DNA from: Acidobacteriota bacterium
GTDB taxonomy: Bacteria; Acidobacteriota; UBA6911
DNA: 33,617 nt
NCBI GenBank assembly: GCA_016934555.1
Contig: JAFGSS010000055.1
Span: 1 to 33,617, forward strand
Direction: 5' to 3'
Part shown: positions 21,826 to 31,394 of the stretch, one piece after another
Numbering within the stretch: position 1 is the first letter of the stretch
How the letters are laid out: every line of letters starts with the position of its first letter
The notes under the pieces: model-generated
What the model was told of the DNA's origin: nothing
The model's input: only the letters and a program-made list of their open reading frames with translations
The model's database searches: none
Translations under genes and position numbers: made by a program

Positions 21826-24693
21826 ATGCAAAATGCCTTCAAACTGGAAACCGCGCTCCTCGAGTCCGATTTCAAATTGGCTCCCAGGTTCGGCTACAAC
21901 ATGCGCCTGATCGTGCCCGCGGCCCTCTACCTCTGCCTCTACGCGGCCCTGCTCTGGGGGGCGGGGGCTCTGGGAGTGTCCGCGTTCACGGGGGAATTCG
22001 GCCTCCATGCCGGCTTGAACGTGGGGGTTCTCCTGTTCTGCGGCCTGTGGTACGCCCCGGTGGTGGCCGCCGCCACCTTCGTGCATTCCTTCTGGTTCCA
22101 CGACCCCGCCTTTTCCGGCGCCTGGGCCCTCGGTTGCGGCGCCGCGGTCTTCCTGGTGGAAATCGGGGCGGCCGCCCTCCTGGGGCGGTTTCTGTCTGGG
22201 CACCGCGCGACGCTGCACCGGGGGAGGGACCTCGGCATTTTCCTGGCGGTCTCGGCGGGCGGGGCGGTAGCGTGCGCCGCGGCCACCATCCTGCCGGGGG
22301 CCCTCGCCGCCCCGGGCGAATGGAGCCGCCTGCGGGTGGAGTTCGCGCCGCCGCTGGTGGGTTACGCCTGCGGGCTGCTCCTGCTGCCCCCCCTGCTGCT
22401 GATCCATCTCGGTCCCCGGCTGCAGACGGCGCTGTTCGGGGTCAGGGAGGAACGGGCCGGCTTCATCCGGCCGCTGCGCATGGACCGGCGCGGCACCCTC
22501 TTCATCCTGGCCTTCCTCTGCCTCGCGGGCGCCGCCCTCTGGTTCGTCTTTGCCCGCCCGGCGCCCGACAGGCTGTATGCCTTCATCCTCGTATCGGCCC
22601 CCCTGGTGTGGGTCGCGGTCCGACGGGGGATGGAGGGGACGAGCCTTGCAGTCCCCCTCATCGGTGCCGCCTTCCTGGTGTTGCTGGCGACGGGGGACAC
22701 GGCGCCGGCCGCCGGCTGGGGCCTGCTCGCGATCCTGTGCGTGGCTTCGGCGAACGCCCACGCGATCGCGGTCGGGATCACGCGCACGCGTTCGATCGAG
22801 GGGGAGATGGAGCGGCGGAACGCCATTCTGGACGCGGTGAGCCATGCGGCCCGCCAGTTCCTCGGGAACACGGGGTGGGAGACCGGGGCCCGCGACGTGA
22901 TCCGGAGGCTCGGGGAGGCGACCGCGGTGACGCGCGTCTACCTGATGGACAACCGGACTCCCGACCTGGGGGGGCAGGTGGGGGACGCCTGCCGCTACGA
23001 GTGGGAGAGTTCGACGCGCGCGGCCGAGGAGGGGGACCGCAAGGTCCTGGACCTGATCCGGAGCCAGATGATCGACGAAATGTCCGATCGGTTTTACGGC
23101 GGGCACCCGGTCGTATTCCACGCGCGGGACGTCGAGAGGAAGAAGAGGGAGATCCTCGAGGCGATGGGGATCCGTTCGGGCGTCATCGTCCCGATGTTCG
23201 TCGACGGGCAGCTGTGGGGCTGCATCGGGCTGGAGCAGTGTTTCGTCGACCGGGAATGGCCCCTTTCGGAAATCGACGGGCTGAGGATGGCGGGACAGAT
23301 TCTGGGCACCATCATCGCCAGTGTCCGGGTGGAGCAGCAGTTCCGGCAGCTGACGGGCAACATCCAGGCGGTGTTCTGGATATCGGCCCCGGACGGCCGG
23401 GCCAAGCAGTACGTGAGCCCGGGTTACGAGGAGGTGTGGGGGCGGACGTGCGCGAGCCTGCAGCGCAACCCCTCCTCCTGGATCCAGGCGATCCATCCCG
23501 AGGACCGGGGCAGGATATCGGAGGCCCTCATCCGGCAGGGGTGGAACGAGTACGACGAGGAATACCGCGTGGAGCGTCCCGACGGGTCGATCCGCTGGAT
23601 CCACGACCGGGCGTTCCCGGTCCGCGACCAGGCGGGGAAGGTGGAGCGCGTGGTCGGCATTGCCGAGGATGTCACCCGGCAGAAGAAGACCGAGGAGAGC
23701 CTGCGCGCGGCCACCGTGCTCCTTTCGAGCCTGATCGACCACCTCCATTCGGGCGTCGTGGTCGAGGACGAGGAGCGCAGGATCACCCACGTCAACCAGT
23801 CCTTCACCGACATGTTCCGGGTCCCCGTCGCGCGCGGCTCGCTGCTCGGGATCGACAGCCGCCTCCTTTTCGCCCAGACGGCCGAGTTCGCCGGGAGGAT
23901 CGAATCCGTTATCCGGGAGGCGGAGCCGGTGCTCGGGGAGGAGATCGTCTGGCAGGAGCGCGCCTTCCTGCGCAATTACGTGCCGCTTTCGATCGACGCC
24001 GGCAACCGCTATCACCTGTGGCAGTACCAGGATGTCACCGCCAGCCGCCGGGCGGAGGAGCAGATCAAGGCGTCGCTCAAGGAGAAGGAGGTCCTGCTCA
24101 AGGAGATCCACCACCGCGTCAAGAACAACCTCCAGATCATCTCGAGCCTCCTGAACCTGCAGAGCGCCGAGATCGAGGACCCCAAGGCGAACCAGAAGTT
24201 CAAGGAGAGCCAGGACCGGGTGAAGGCCATGGCGCTGATCCACGAGCGGCTGTACCAGTCCAGCGACCTGGCCAAGATCGATTTCTCCGGCTACGTGCGC
24301 AGCCTCACGGGGCACCTGGTCCGGTCCTACCGGGTCAACGCGTCGGCCATCCGCCTGAACCTCGAGGTGGAATCGGTGCCGATGAGTCTTGATGTCGCCA
24401 TCCCCTGCGGCCTCGTCATCAACGAACTGGTGTCGAACGCGTTCAAGTATGCCTTCCCGGAGGGGAAAAACGGGTGCATCGACGTCCGTTTCTACGCCGG
24501 GAACGACGGGGGGCTGAATCTCGCGGTCCGGGACGACGGCGTCGGATGCGCCCCGGACTGGAACCCCGACCGGTGCGACTCCCTCGGGCTGAAGCTGGTC
24601 CGGAGCCTGACCGAACAGCTGGGGGGGACGATCGAATTCCGGAGCCGCAGCGGGTTCGCCTGCGCGATCGCGATCCCCCATGCCAGGACATAA
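21826..24693 (+). CDS. Membrane sensor histidine kinase: MASE1-like, GAF, PAS, PAS, HisKA_2, HATPase
   Basis: A 955-residue sensor. Residues about 25-325 hold eight or so hydrophobic segments resembling a MASE1 integral-membrane sensor. A GAF domain follows (about 335-505), then a PAS_3-type domain (about 507-620, ending [19 protein letters not shown]) and a second PAS (about 625-740). [20 protein letters not shown] carries the phosphoacceptor (His762/763) of the HisKA_2/HWE class. The catalytic domain shows [15 protein letters not shown] (N box, about 865), [10 protein letters not shown] (about 903) and [14 protein letters not shown] (about 921). The ligand is unknown; MASE1, GAF and PAS can respond to small molecules, redox or light. 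The REC-GGDEF-EAL gene starts 54 bases downstream and is the obvious phosphotransfer partner. The ATG has a weak AGGAATG upstream. Confidence 0.9.
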   Translation: MQNAFKLETALLESDFKLAPRFGYNMRLIVPAALYLCLYAALLWGAGALGVSAFTGEFGLHAGLNVGVLLFCGLWYAPVVAAATFVHSFWFHDPAFSGAWALGCGAAVFLVEIGAAALLGRFLSGHRATLHRGRDLGIFLAVSAGGAVACAAATILPGALAAPGEWSRLRVEFAPPLVGYACGLLLLPPLLLIHLGPRLQTALFGVREERAGFIRPLRMDRRGTLFILAFLCLAGAALWFVFARPAPDRLYAFILVSAPLVWVAVRRGMEGTSLAVPLIGAAFLVLLATGDTAPAAGWGLLAILCVASANAHAIAVGITRTRSIEGEMERRNAILDAVSHAARQFLGNTGWETGARDVIRRLGEATAVTRVYLMDNRTPDLGGQVGDACRYEWESSTRAAEEGDRKVLDLIRSQMIDEMSDRFYGGHPVVFHARDVERKKREILEAMGIRSGVIVPMFVDGQLWGCIGLEQCFVDREWPLSEIDGLRMAGQILGTIIASVRVEQQFRQLTGNIQAVFWISAPDGRAKQYVSPGYEEVWGRTCASLQRNPSSWIQAIHPEDRGRISEALIRQGWNEYDEEYRVERPDGSIRWIHDRAFPVRDQAGKVERVVGIAEDVTRQKKTEESLRAATVLLSSLIDHLHSGVVVEDEERRITHVNQSFTDMFRVPVARGSLLGIDSRLLFAQTAEFAGRIESVIREAEPVLGEEIVWQERAFLRNYVPLSIDAGNRYHLWQYQDVTASRRAEEQIKASLKEKEVLLKEIHHRVKNNLQIISSLLNLQSAEIEDPKANQKFKESQDRVKAMALIHERLYQSSDLAKIDFSGYVRSLTGHLVRSYRVNASAIRLNLEVESVPMSLDVAIPCGLVINELVSNAFKYAFPEGKNGCIDVRFYAGNDGGLNLAVRDDGVGCAPDWNPDRCDSLGLKLVRSLTEQLGGTIEFRSRSGFACAIAIPHART

Positions 24694-24747
24694 TTCTTCG
24701 GGCGCCGGGCGGGAACGCCGGGGCGCCGCATACCAAGGATTGGAACG

Positions 24748-26862
24748 ATGACGGATACAGCGCCTGCGAAGCCCAGACGGATCCTGGTCGTCGAGGATGA
24801 AACGATCGTGTCCATGGACATCCAGAACAGCCTCAGGCTGCTCGGGTACGAGGTGGTCGGGGCCGCGACCTCGGGCCCGGAAGCGATCGGCAAGGCGGAC
24901 CGGACGATGCCCGATCTCGTGCTGATGGACATCATCCTGAAGGGGGAGATGGACGGCGTCGAGGCCGCCCGGACCATTCACGCCCGGCTGGGCATACCGG
25001 TGATTTTTCTGACCGCGTGTGCCGATGAAAAGACGCTCGAGCGGGCCAAGGTGACGGAACCCTTCGGCTACATGATCAAGCCGTTCGAGGAGCGGGAACT
25101 GCACAGCCATATCGAGATCGCCCTCTATCGCCATCGCATGGAGAAGAAACTGCGGGAGAGCGAGGAGCGCTATTCGCTCGCCACCCAGGGGGCCAACGAC
25201 GGACTCTGGGACTGGAACCTGCGGTCGAAGGAGATCTATTTCTCCCCGCGCTGGAAATCGATGCTGGGCTACCGGGACCTTGAGATCGGAGTCTCCCCCC
25301 TGGACTGGTTCGGCAGGATCCACCCGGCCGACAGGGAGCAGGTGGAAAAGAACGTCGCCCGGCATCTGCAGGGGGAAACCGGCCATTTCGAGAGCGAGTA
25401 CCGCATCCTGGACGCTAAGGGGGCCTACCGCTGGGTCCTCTGCCGGGGGCTGGCGAGCCGGGACGGCGACGGCAAGGCCCACCGGATCGCCGGGTCGCAG
25501 ACGGACATCACCGACCGCAAGGTCTACAACCCCCTTACCGGGCTTCCCAACCGGCTCCTGTTCCTGGACCGGGTGGAGCATGCGCTGCGGCGGACGCGTG
25601 ACAACGCCCGTTCCTTCGGCATCGCCGTGGTGGAGATCGGCGAGGTCAAGACGGTCGCCGGCAGCCTCGGGCACGTGGTCGCCGACGGATTGATCGTGCA
25701 GGCGGCGCGCAGGATCCAGGAGTGTGTTTCGGCTGAGGACACGGTAGCCCATTTCGGCAATGACGACTTCGTGCTCCTGATCGAGGAGGCGTCGGACGGC
25801 AAGCAGGCGGCCCTGGCCGCCTCCCGGCTGCACCGGGAGCTCTCCCGGGCCTTCCTGGTCGACGGCCAATCGATCTACGCCACCACCCATATCGGCATCA
25901 CCGTCTGCACCCGGGACCACCTCCATCCGGACGAAATGATCCGGGACGCCTACGTCGCCATGCAGCGGGCGAAGGGGGGGGGGAAGGGACGGTTCGAGAT
26001 CTTTGACGCGAAAATGAGGTCTTCGGCCGTCGCCCGCCTGAAAATGGAATCCGACCTGCGCCGGGCCCTGGAAAGCGGACAGTTCCGGGTCCACTACCAG
26101 CCGATCACCGAACTGAAGACGGGGCGGCTGGTCGGTTTCGAGGCGCTGGTCCGCTGGCAGCGGAGCGAGGAGATGATGTTTCCCAAGGATTTCCTCGCCA
26201 TCGCCGAGTCGACCGACATCCTGCTGCCGCTGGAGAGCTGGGTGCTCCGGGAATCGTGCCGGCAGATGGCCCGCTGGAGACTCCCCGGCGGGGAGGAGCT
26301 GACCATCAACGTCAACCTCTGCCCCGGGCATTACACCGATCCCAACCTCATCCGGGAACTGGACGACGTGCTGCGCGCGACGGGACTGAACCCGCGCCGC
26401 CTGAGCCTGGAGATCACCGAAAGCGCCCTCATGGAAAACTCGGAAGCGGTCTTCCGGACCCTCTCGGACATCAAGGCCATGAACATCCGGCTCCACATGG
26501 ACGACTTCGGCACGGGGTACTCCTCGCTCAGCTACCTGAACCGCTTTCCGATTGACAGCCTCAAGATCGACCGTTCCTTCGTCGGGAACCTGGGGCTGTG
26601 CGAGGAAACCTGGAAGATCGTGCAGGCGATCGTGAACCTGGGGCGGAACCTGGACATGGAACTGATCGCCGAGGGGATCGAGAACGTCATGCAGCTGCGG
26701 ATGCTCCAGTCGCTGCACTGCCATTTCGGCCAGGGATACTACTTCTCCAAGGCGATGGCGCCCCGGGATGTGGACGCCCTGCTGGCGGGCCCCCTCCCCT
26801 GGATGGTGCTGTTCGAAACCGGCGCCGTCCGGGCCTTCCCGCGCGCGGCCGAGGCCGGCTGA
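24748..26862 (+). CDS. Response regulator: REC-PAS-degenerate GGDEF-EAL (predicted c-di-GMP phosphodiesterase)
   Basis: A 704-residue cytoplasmic regulator. The receiver domain (12-125) has VVEDE, phosphoacceptor Asp61 in LVLMDIIL, FLTA and the Lys in YMIKPFEE. A PAS domain lies at about 130-258 (SLATQGANDGLWDWNLRSKEIYFSPRWKSMLGY). The GGDEF domain (about 260-415) starts NPLTGLPNRLLFLDRV but its signature reads HFGNDDF instead of GGDEF, so cyclase activity is unlikely; it may sense GTP. The EAL domain (about 435-690) keeps the metal and catalytic residues: FEALVRW, INVNLC, LEITESAL, MDDFGTGYSSL, DSLKIDRSF, IAEGIEN and GQGYYFSKAM. The net output should be c-di-GMP hydrolysis under control of the upstream kinase, plausibly affecting motility or attachment. 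Confidence 0.92.
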   Translation: MTDTAPAKPRRILVVEDETIVSMDIQNSLRLLGYEVVGAATSGPEAIGKADRTMPDLVLMDIILKGEMDGVEAARTIHARLGIPVIFLTACADEKTLERAKVTEPFGYMIKPFEERELHSHIEIALYRHRMEKKLRESEERYSLATQGANDGLWDWNLRSKEIYFSPRWKSMLGYRDLEIGVSPLDWFGRIHPADREQVEKNVARHLQGETGHFESEYRILDAKGAYRWVLCRGLASRDGDGKAHRIAGSQTDITDRKVYNPLTGLPNRLLFLDRVEHALRRTRDNARSFGIAVVEIGEVKTVAGSLGHVVADGLIVQAARRIQECVSAEDTVAHFGNDDFVLLIEEASDGKQAALAASRLHRELSRAFLVDGQSIYATTHIGITVCTRDHLHPDEMIRDAYVAMQRAKGGGKGRFEIFDAKMRSSAVARLKMESDLRRALESGQFRVHYQPITELKTGRLVGFEALVRWQRSEEMMFPKDFLAIAESTDILLPLESWVLRESCRQMARWRLPGGEELTINVNLCPGHYTDPNLIRELDDVLRATGLNPRRLSLEITESALMENSEAVFRTLSDIKAMNIRLHMDDFGTGYSSLSYLNRFPIDSLKIDRSFVGNLGLCEETWKIVQAIVNLGRNLDMELIAEGIENVMQLRMLQSLHCHFGQGYYFSKAMAPRDVDALLAGPLPWMVLFETGAVRAFPRAAEAG

Positions 26863-26911
26863 GCACTCCCGCCCGTCCCCCTCTGCCAGGTCCCGCAGGC
26901 CGTCTCCCCGT

Positions 26912-26940
26912 TTGCCTGAAGCCTCCTGAAGCGCTATAGT
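26912..26940 (+). promoter_or_regulatory. Probable promoter for nifU-nifS
   Basis: TTGCCT (26912-26917, 4 of 6), a 17-base spacer and TATAGT (26935-26940, 5 of 6). The predicted start is near 26947, leaving about 80 bases before ATG 27027. No sigma-54 (GG-N10-GC type with TGGCAC/TTGCA) element was noticed, arguing against nitrogen-fixation control. Confidence 0.5.
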
Positions 26941-27026
26941 ATACAGTCACCCGGCCGGAGGGCGGCGGGGGGCTGCGCCGGGCGCGGCCCGGACCGGGAC
27001 CACCGGCAATCACACGGAGTCAGACG

Positions 27027-27992
27027 ATGGGTTGGGAATACAGCGAAAAGACCAAGCAGCTTTTCATGGACGCGGTGCACGGCAAGCCCGGCACCCACCT
27101 GGGCGAGATCGAAAATCCGGACGGTCTGGGGGAGCACGGATCGATCGCCTGCGGGGACGCGATGCGGTTCACCTTCCGCGTCCGGCGCCACCCCAGCGAC
27201 CCGACCCTGGACGTCATCACCGAAGCGAGATACCTGACGTTCGGGTGCACCTCCGCCATCGCCGCTTCCGAGGCGCTCTGCGACATCATCGAGAAGGGGG
27301 AGTACACCCCGATCTCCGCGCTCCAGATCCAGAACAGCGACATCGTGACCTACCTCGAGGGGCTCCCCGAACAGAAGATCCACTGCTCCGTCATGGGGGC
27401 CGAAGCGCTGGAGGCGGCGGTCTTCAACTGGGCCCAGCGGCGCGGCGTGGACCTGAAAGCACTGGGCATCGATCTTCATGACCAGGAGACCGAAGAGGGA
27501 CGGGTGGTGTGCAAGTGCTTCTCCCTGACGGAGCCCTACATCCTGCGCAAGATCAAGGAACTCAACCTTCGCACCATCCCCCAGATAACGAGCGCCATCA
27601 AGGCGGGCGGCGCGTGCGGCAGCTGCCACCATGTCCCCGGGGGGCTGCAGGACCTGCTCGACCGGGTCTGGCAGGGGAAGCTCCCGGCTGCGGCGGGGAG
27701 CGCGGCCGGGTCGCCCCTGCCGCTGGTCTCCATCGATGCGCCGGCGCCGGCCGATTTTTCCCCCTACCAGTTCTCCAAGAAGGTGGAAAAGGTGGTGGAC
27801 GAGTATATCCGGCCCTCCCTGAAAATGGACGGGGGCGATGTCGAGATCGTGGACATCAAGGGAACCATGGTCTACTGCCGGCTCAAGGGCGCCTGCGCCA
27901 ACTGCGCGGGGGCGGCCCAGACGCTGAAGATGATGGTGGAGCGGATCCTGAAGGAACAGGTGGATGAGCGGATCCGGGTGATCGAGGTCTGA
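27027..27992 (+). CDS. nifU: Fe-S cluster assembly scaffold NifU (three-domain)
   Basis: A 321-residue scaffold on which clusters are built before transfer to apoproteins. The N-terminal IscU-like domain has its three ligands (Cys42 in IACGD, Cys74 in TFGCTS, Cys120 in IHCSV). The central domain has the permanent [2Fe-2S] pattern CKC...GACGSC (Cys162, 164, 197, 200), as in bacterioferritin-associated ferredoxin. A linker of about 30 residues leads to the C-terminal NifU/Nfu domain (about 250-321) with CANC (Cys290/293). All nine expected cysteines are present. The nifS gene starts 6 bases after the stop. No nitrogenase genes are seen, so it more likely serves general Fe-S assembly, for example for the AOR/Fe-S pair, MoaA and others, as in several anaerobes. 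Confidence 0.95.
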   Translation: MGWEYSEKTKQLFMDAVHGKPGTHLGEIENPDGLGEHGSIACGDAMRFTFRVRRHPSDPTLDVITEARYLTFGCTSAIAASEALCDIIEKGEYTPISALQIQNSDIVTYLEGLPEQKIHCSVMGAEALEAAVFNWAQRRGVDLKALGIDLHDQETEEGRVVCKCFSLTEPYILRKIKELNLRTIPQITSAIKAGGACGSCHHVPGGLQDLLDRVWQGKLPAAAGSAAGSPLPLVSIDAPAPADFSPYQFSKKVEKVVDEYIRPSLKMDGGDVEIVDIKGTMVYCRLKGACANCAGAAQTLKMMVERILKEQVDERIRVIEV

Positions 27993-27998
27993 CGGGAC

Positions 27999-29219
27999 AT
28001 GGACATCATCTATCTCGACAACAACGCGACGACGCGGATCGCCCCCGAAGTGTACGAGGCGATGATCCCGTTTTTCACCGACGACTATTTCAACCCCAGT
28101 TCCATGTACGAGCCCGCCCGGAGGACGGGTCAGGCGGTGGAGGCCGCACGGCGGACGATCGCGGACTGCCTGGGCGGGACGGCTCCCGGCGAGATCCTCT
28201 TCACCGGGTGCGCGACCGAGAGCAACAACACCGCGATCCGGGGGGCCGCGCGCGCGAACCCTAACCGCAGGCACATCATCACCACCACGGTCGAACACCC
28301 GGCCGTGCTGGAGGTCTGCCGGGAGATGGAACGGAGCGGGCACCCGGTCGCCTACGTGGGGGTGGACCGGGACGGGCAAATCGACCTGCCGGGGTTCATC
28401 CGCGCACTGACGCCCGAAACCCTGCTGGTATCGATCATGCACGCCAACAACGAGACCGGCTTGGTGTTCCCCATCGAGCGGCTGTCGCGCATCGTCAAGG
28501 AGACCGACCCGGGCATCCTCTTTCATACCGATGCGACCCAGACGGTAGGGAAACTGCCCATCGACATGGTACGGGGGCTCCCCTACGTGGATCTCCTGTC
28601 GTTTTCCGGGCACAAGCTGCATGCGCCCAAGGGGATCGGGGCCCTTTACCTCCGCCGCGGCACGCGCTGCCGCCCCTTTCTGCTCGGGGGGCACCAGGAA
28701 TCGGGCAGGCGGGGGGGGACCGAGAACGTCCCCTACATCGTGGGACTCGGCAGGGCCCTCGGCCTGGCGACAGAAACCGCGCACGAAGACGAGGCCAGGA
28801 TCGGGCGGTTGCGGGACCGGCTGGAGCGGGGCCTGGTGGAAAGGATCCCGTCGGTCGAGGTCAACGGGGGCGGGGGGGTGCGGTTGCCGAATACCCTGAA
28901 CATTTCCTTCCACTACATCGAGGGGGAGGGGATGCTGTTTCAGCTCAGCGAGTACGGGATCTGCGCCTCGAGCGGGTCGGCCTGCACGTCCGGGTCGCTC
29001 GAGCCCTCGCACGTGCTCCGGGCGATGAAGGTGCCGTTCACGGCCGTCCACGGCTCCGTCCGCTTCAGCCTGAGCCGCTACACCACCGAAGCCGAGATCG
29101 ACCGGGTGCTCGAGGTGTTTCCCGGCATCGTCGCCAACCTGCGCACCCTCTCCCCCTACTGGGACAACGCGCGCAACGCGCCGCGCCCCGACGCGGTCGG
29201 GATGATCGAATCGCACTAA
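27999..29219 (+). CDS. nifS: Cysteine desulfurase NifS
   Basis: A 406-residue PLP enzyme that takes sulfur from L-cysteine as an enzyme persulfide and hands it to NifU. It begins IYLDNNATTRIAPEV. Next come TGCATESNN, TVEHPAVLEVC, MHANNETGLVFPI, DATQTVGKLP and the PLP lysine in SFSGHKLHAPKG (Lys206). GTENVPYIVGLG and the active-site loop SSGSACTSGSLEPSHVL (Cys329) follow. It is group I, NifS/IscS-like. A 6-base gap to nifU implies coupling. Such enzymes can also act on selenocysteine or deliver Se for selenophosphate synthesis, relevant to the selenoprotein in this window, but that is speculation. The stop codon overlaps the T-tract of the opposing terminator. Confidence 0.96.
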   Translation: MDIIYLDNNATTRIAPEVYEAMIPFFTDDYFNPSSMYEPARRTGQAVEAARRTIADCLGGTAPGEILFTGCATESNNTAIRGAARANPNRRHIITTTVEHPAVLEVCREMERSGHPVAYVGVDRDGQIDLPGFIRALTPETLLVSIMHANNETGLVFPIERLSRIVKETDPGILFHTDATQTVGKLPIDMVRGLPYVDLLSFSGHKLHAPKGIGALYLRRGTRCRPFLLGGHQESGRRGGTENVPYIVGLGRALGLATETAHEDEARIGRLRDRLERGLVERIPSVEVNGGGGVRLPNTLNISFHYIEGEGMLFQLSEYGICASSGSACTSGSLEPSHVLRAMKVPFTAVHGSVRFSLSRYTTEAEIDRVLEVFPGIVANLRTLSPYWDNARNAPRPDAVGMIESH

Positions 29220-29255
29220 AAAAAAGGCCGCGGATCGCCTGCGCGACCCGCGGCC
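29218..29255 (-). terminator. Intrinsic terminator of the AOR operon (minus strand)
   Basis: On the minus strand, GGCCGCGG pairs with CCGCGGCC (8 bp). After one mismatch a further 4-bp stem (TCGC/GCGA) closes a four-base loop, and eight T residues follow. The hairpin begins 25 bases after the AOR stop. The T-run coincides with the nifS TAA, so nifS and the AOR operon nearly abut tail to tail. Confidence 0.9.
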
Positions 29256-29279
29256 CGAGGCCTCAGGATTGAGAGGCCG

Positions 29280-31382
29280 TCAGCTCAGCTTGCCCTGTTT
29301 CTGGAGGGCGTCCGCCACCTTTTTCAGCCCCATCTTTTCGAGGGTCTCCCGCGTGGCGATCCCGGTCGCGGGGCTGTACCCCTCGAACTTGTAGAAGCGG
29401 GTCTTCCAGTCCTCGACCTTGGCGCGGTCCAGCTTGCGGCCGGCGCCGGTGGCGTAGGTCCACTTGCCGTCGACCACCATCGGCTGGATGCTGCCCCGGG
29501 TGGGCTGGTCATAGATGTAGTCGGGGAAAACCTCCATGTCCCGCGTCCGGCCCTGCAGCGCCCAGATGGCCCGGTCCAGGGTAAAGATCTTGTGCCCCAG
29601 CTCCATGTAATCGGCGAAGGTCTTGTTCTGGCCCGTCACCGCGTTCCAGAACTTCGGCTCCGCGTTCGGGGTGGCCCCCCGCCGGTCGGCGGAGTTGTTG
29701 GTGATGCACTGCGGCCAGCGCCAGCCGCAGAAGCCGCCCGCGCCGATCCAGAACTTTTCGTAGTGCTTGACCCAGGCTACCTGCTTGACCTTGGAATCCG
29801 AATAGATCCCCGTCGGCCCCTCGCCGTAATCGACCAGGTAACGGTCGTCCTGGTAGGGGACCATTGCCTCGGCGTAAAGCTTGGAGGCCTGCTCGGCGTC
29901 GAGGTAGGGGTTGCCCGACTGCGCCATCCAATGCAGCGGGTAGTTGGACATCTGGTGCAGCATCAGGTCGCGCTCCCCCAGGATGGAGCCGTAGCCCCAT
30001 TCCACCTGGGTGGCGGAATCGTAATGCTCCTGGGTCCCGTAGTAGGTCAGCTTCACGAGGCCGCTCGAGACGTCTTTCTGGTAGCGCCCGAGCTTCTCCG
30101 CCATGCGGGCCGCCCCCTCGGCCGCCAGCGCGCCGAGCGGACCCTCGCGCAGGGCGATGGTCCGGAACATGGTCTCGTGATAGGCGTAGCTTCCCGAGGG
30201 GGGCAGCTCGAAATCGATCTGCTTCCCCTTCCCGATGACGCCTTCGCGGACCAGGGCCTCGATGTAGCCGCGGGTGGCCATCACCTGCCAGTGGCCGAGG
30301 CCGTAGCGGTGCATGAGGTCGTTGGCCTGGCGCGTCAGCTTCTGGCTCAGTGCCGAGGGCATGGCGTTCGGGTCCGGCTTGCGGCCGAAGCCGCCGAACA
30401 TGCCGCCGCCGCCGACGTTGGCCACCATGGTCCCGGCGCACACCGCCTCGTTGCTGTCGGCGCTGGCCAGGCGCATCTTGCACCCCCTGGGGCAGGAAGC
30501 GCAGGCGGCCGCGCGCGCGGGCACCCGGTTCGGCCCGCCGTTGGTGACGTTGCCGCCGCTCGGGGCGCCGTTGATCAGGGAATAACCGCTTCCTTCGAAG
30601 ATTTCGGCGTCGCGCGGGTTATCCACGTCCCACTGGAACTGGCGGAACCAGAGGCGGGCGTCCATGAACGCCTTCGGGTCGGCGATCGGGACGCTCCCCG
30701 TGCCGAGGAAGCTGATGGCCTTCAGGTTCTTGGACCCGAAGACGCCGCCGAAGCCGCAGAGGGCGGCCTGGGAGCCCGGCCCGTGAAGCAGGGCGGCCAG
30801 GCGGCTCTTGCGTTCGCCCGCCGGGCCGCAGGTCACGACGGCCGGGATCTGGGTGGTGTAGCAGCTCTGGGCCAGTTCGGCCCATTCGCCCCGGCGCAGC
30901 CCGGGGACGGCGCGGCGGGAGATCTCCTGCTGCGCGTCCCAGGTGTCCATCCCCCAGACTCCGTTGGTGGCGTCTTCGATCTTCACCTTGTCGTTGACGA
31001 CATCGATGTAGACCGGATTTTCCGAGGCGCCTTCCACGACGATGCCGTCCCAGCCGGCAAACTTCATCTGCGCGGTGAAGCGGCCGCCGAAGTTGCTGTG
31101 GCCGAACCATTCGATCGGGTAGAGCATGGGGCCCAGGCCCTGGACCTCGCACCGCCCGCTCCCGGGCATGAAGGTGCCCGAGAAGGGGGAGGCCATCATG
31201 ATGATGAGGTTGCGGGGATCAAAGGCCTCGAACGGGAGCTGGTCGCCGACCAGGTCGAAGAAGACGGCCGAGCCGATGCCGTGGCCGCCTCCGAATTCCA
31301 GGTATTTCTCCGTGGGGAGGGTGCTGATCTGTTTGTTCGTCAGATTGACTCTTAAAATCTTACCGGTATATCCGCCTGGCAT
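29280..31382 (-). CDS. Aldehyde ferredoxin oxidoreductase family enzyme, YdhV-like
   Basis: A 700-residue tungsten- or molybdenum-pterin enzyme of the AOR family. The N-terminal domain (GGYTGKILRVNLTNKQISTLPTEKYLEFGGGHGIGS ... GWDGIVVEGASENPVYIDV) is the AOR N-domain binding the bis-pterin. CASCPRGC (Cys294, 297, 301) provides cluster ligands, with a later Cys (GFCGW or WPQC region) as probable fourth. The length and the C-terminal YKFEGYSPATGIATRETLEKMGLKKVADAL fit E. coli YdhV (700 residues) as I recall it. Classical aldehyde AORs are about 600 residues, and BamB of benzoyl-CoA reductase is another relative. The substrate is unknown. There is no signal peptide, although the partner has a Tat signal. 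It lies 12 bases after the Fe-S gene with an AAGGAGGAGA ribosome-binding site. Confidence 0.92.
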   Translation of the reverse strand: MPGGYTGKILRVNLTNKQISTLPTEKYLEFGGGHGIGSAVFFDLVGDQLPFEAFDPRNLIIMMASPFSGTFMPGSGRCEVQGLGPMLYPIEWFGHSNFGGRFTAQMKFAGWDGIVVEGASENPVYIDVVNDKVKIEDATNGVWGMDTWDAQQEISRRAVPGLRRGEWAELAQSCYTTQIPAVVTCGPAGERKSRLAALLHGPGSQAALCGFGGVFGSKNLKAISFLGTGSVPIADPKAFMDARLWFRQFQWDVDNPRDAEIFEGSGYSLINGAPSGGNVTNGGPNRVPARAAACASCPRGCKMRLASADSNEAVCAGTMVANVGGGGMFGGFGRKPDPNAMPSALSQKLTRQANDLMHRYGLGHWQVMATRGYIEALVREGVIGKGKQIDFELPPSGSYAYHETMFRTIALREGPLGALAAEGAARMAEKLGRYQKDVSSGLVKLTYYGTQEHYDSATQVEWGYGSILGERDLMLHQMSNYPLHWMAQSGNPYLDAEQASKLYAEAMVPYQDDRYLVDYGEGPTGIYSDSKVKQVAWVKHYEKFWIGAGGFCGWRWPQCITNNSADRRGATPNAEPKFWNAVTGQNKTFADYMELGHKIFTLDRAIWALQGRTRDMEVFPDYIYDQPTRGSIQPMVVDGKWTYATGAGRKLDRAKVEDWKTRFYKFEGYSPATGIATRETLEKMGLKKVADALQKQGKLS

Positions 31383-31394
31383 GATGTCTCCTCC

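Noticed and set aside
21808-26724. 1638-residue open frame on the minus strand
   Set aside because: It is the antisense shadow of the histidine kinase and regulator genes. High GC removes stops; the translation is a Pro/Arg/His/Asp-biased string with no domain, while the plus strand has clear motifs throughout.
26863-27026. A sigma-54/NifA-type promoter before nifU
   Set aside because: No TGGCAC-N5-TTGCA-like element was seen; a sigma-70-like TTGCCT-17-TATAGT is present instead.
26934-29216. 760-residue minus-strand open frame
   Set aside because: Shadow of nifU-nifS with biased composition and no motifs.
29592-31355. 587-residue plus-strand open frame opposite the AOR gene
   Set aside because: Antisense shadow; the AOR gene on the other strand has all expected motifs.
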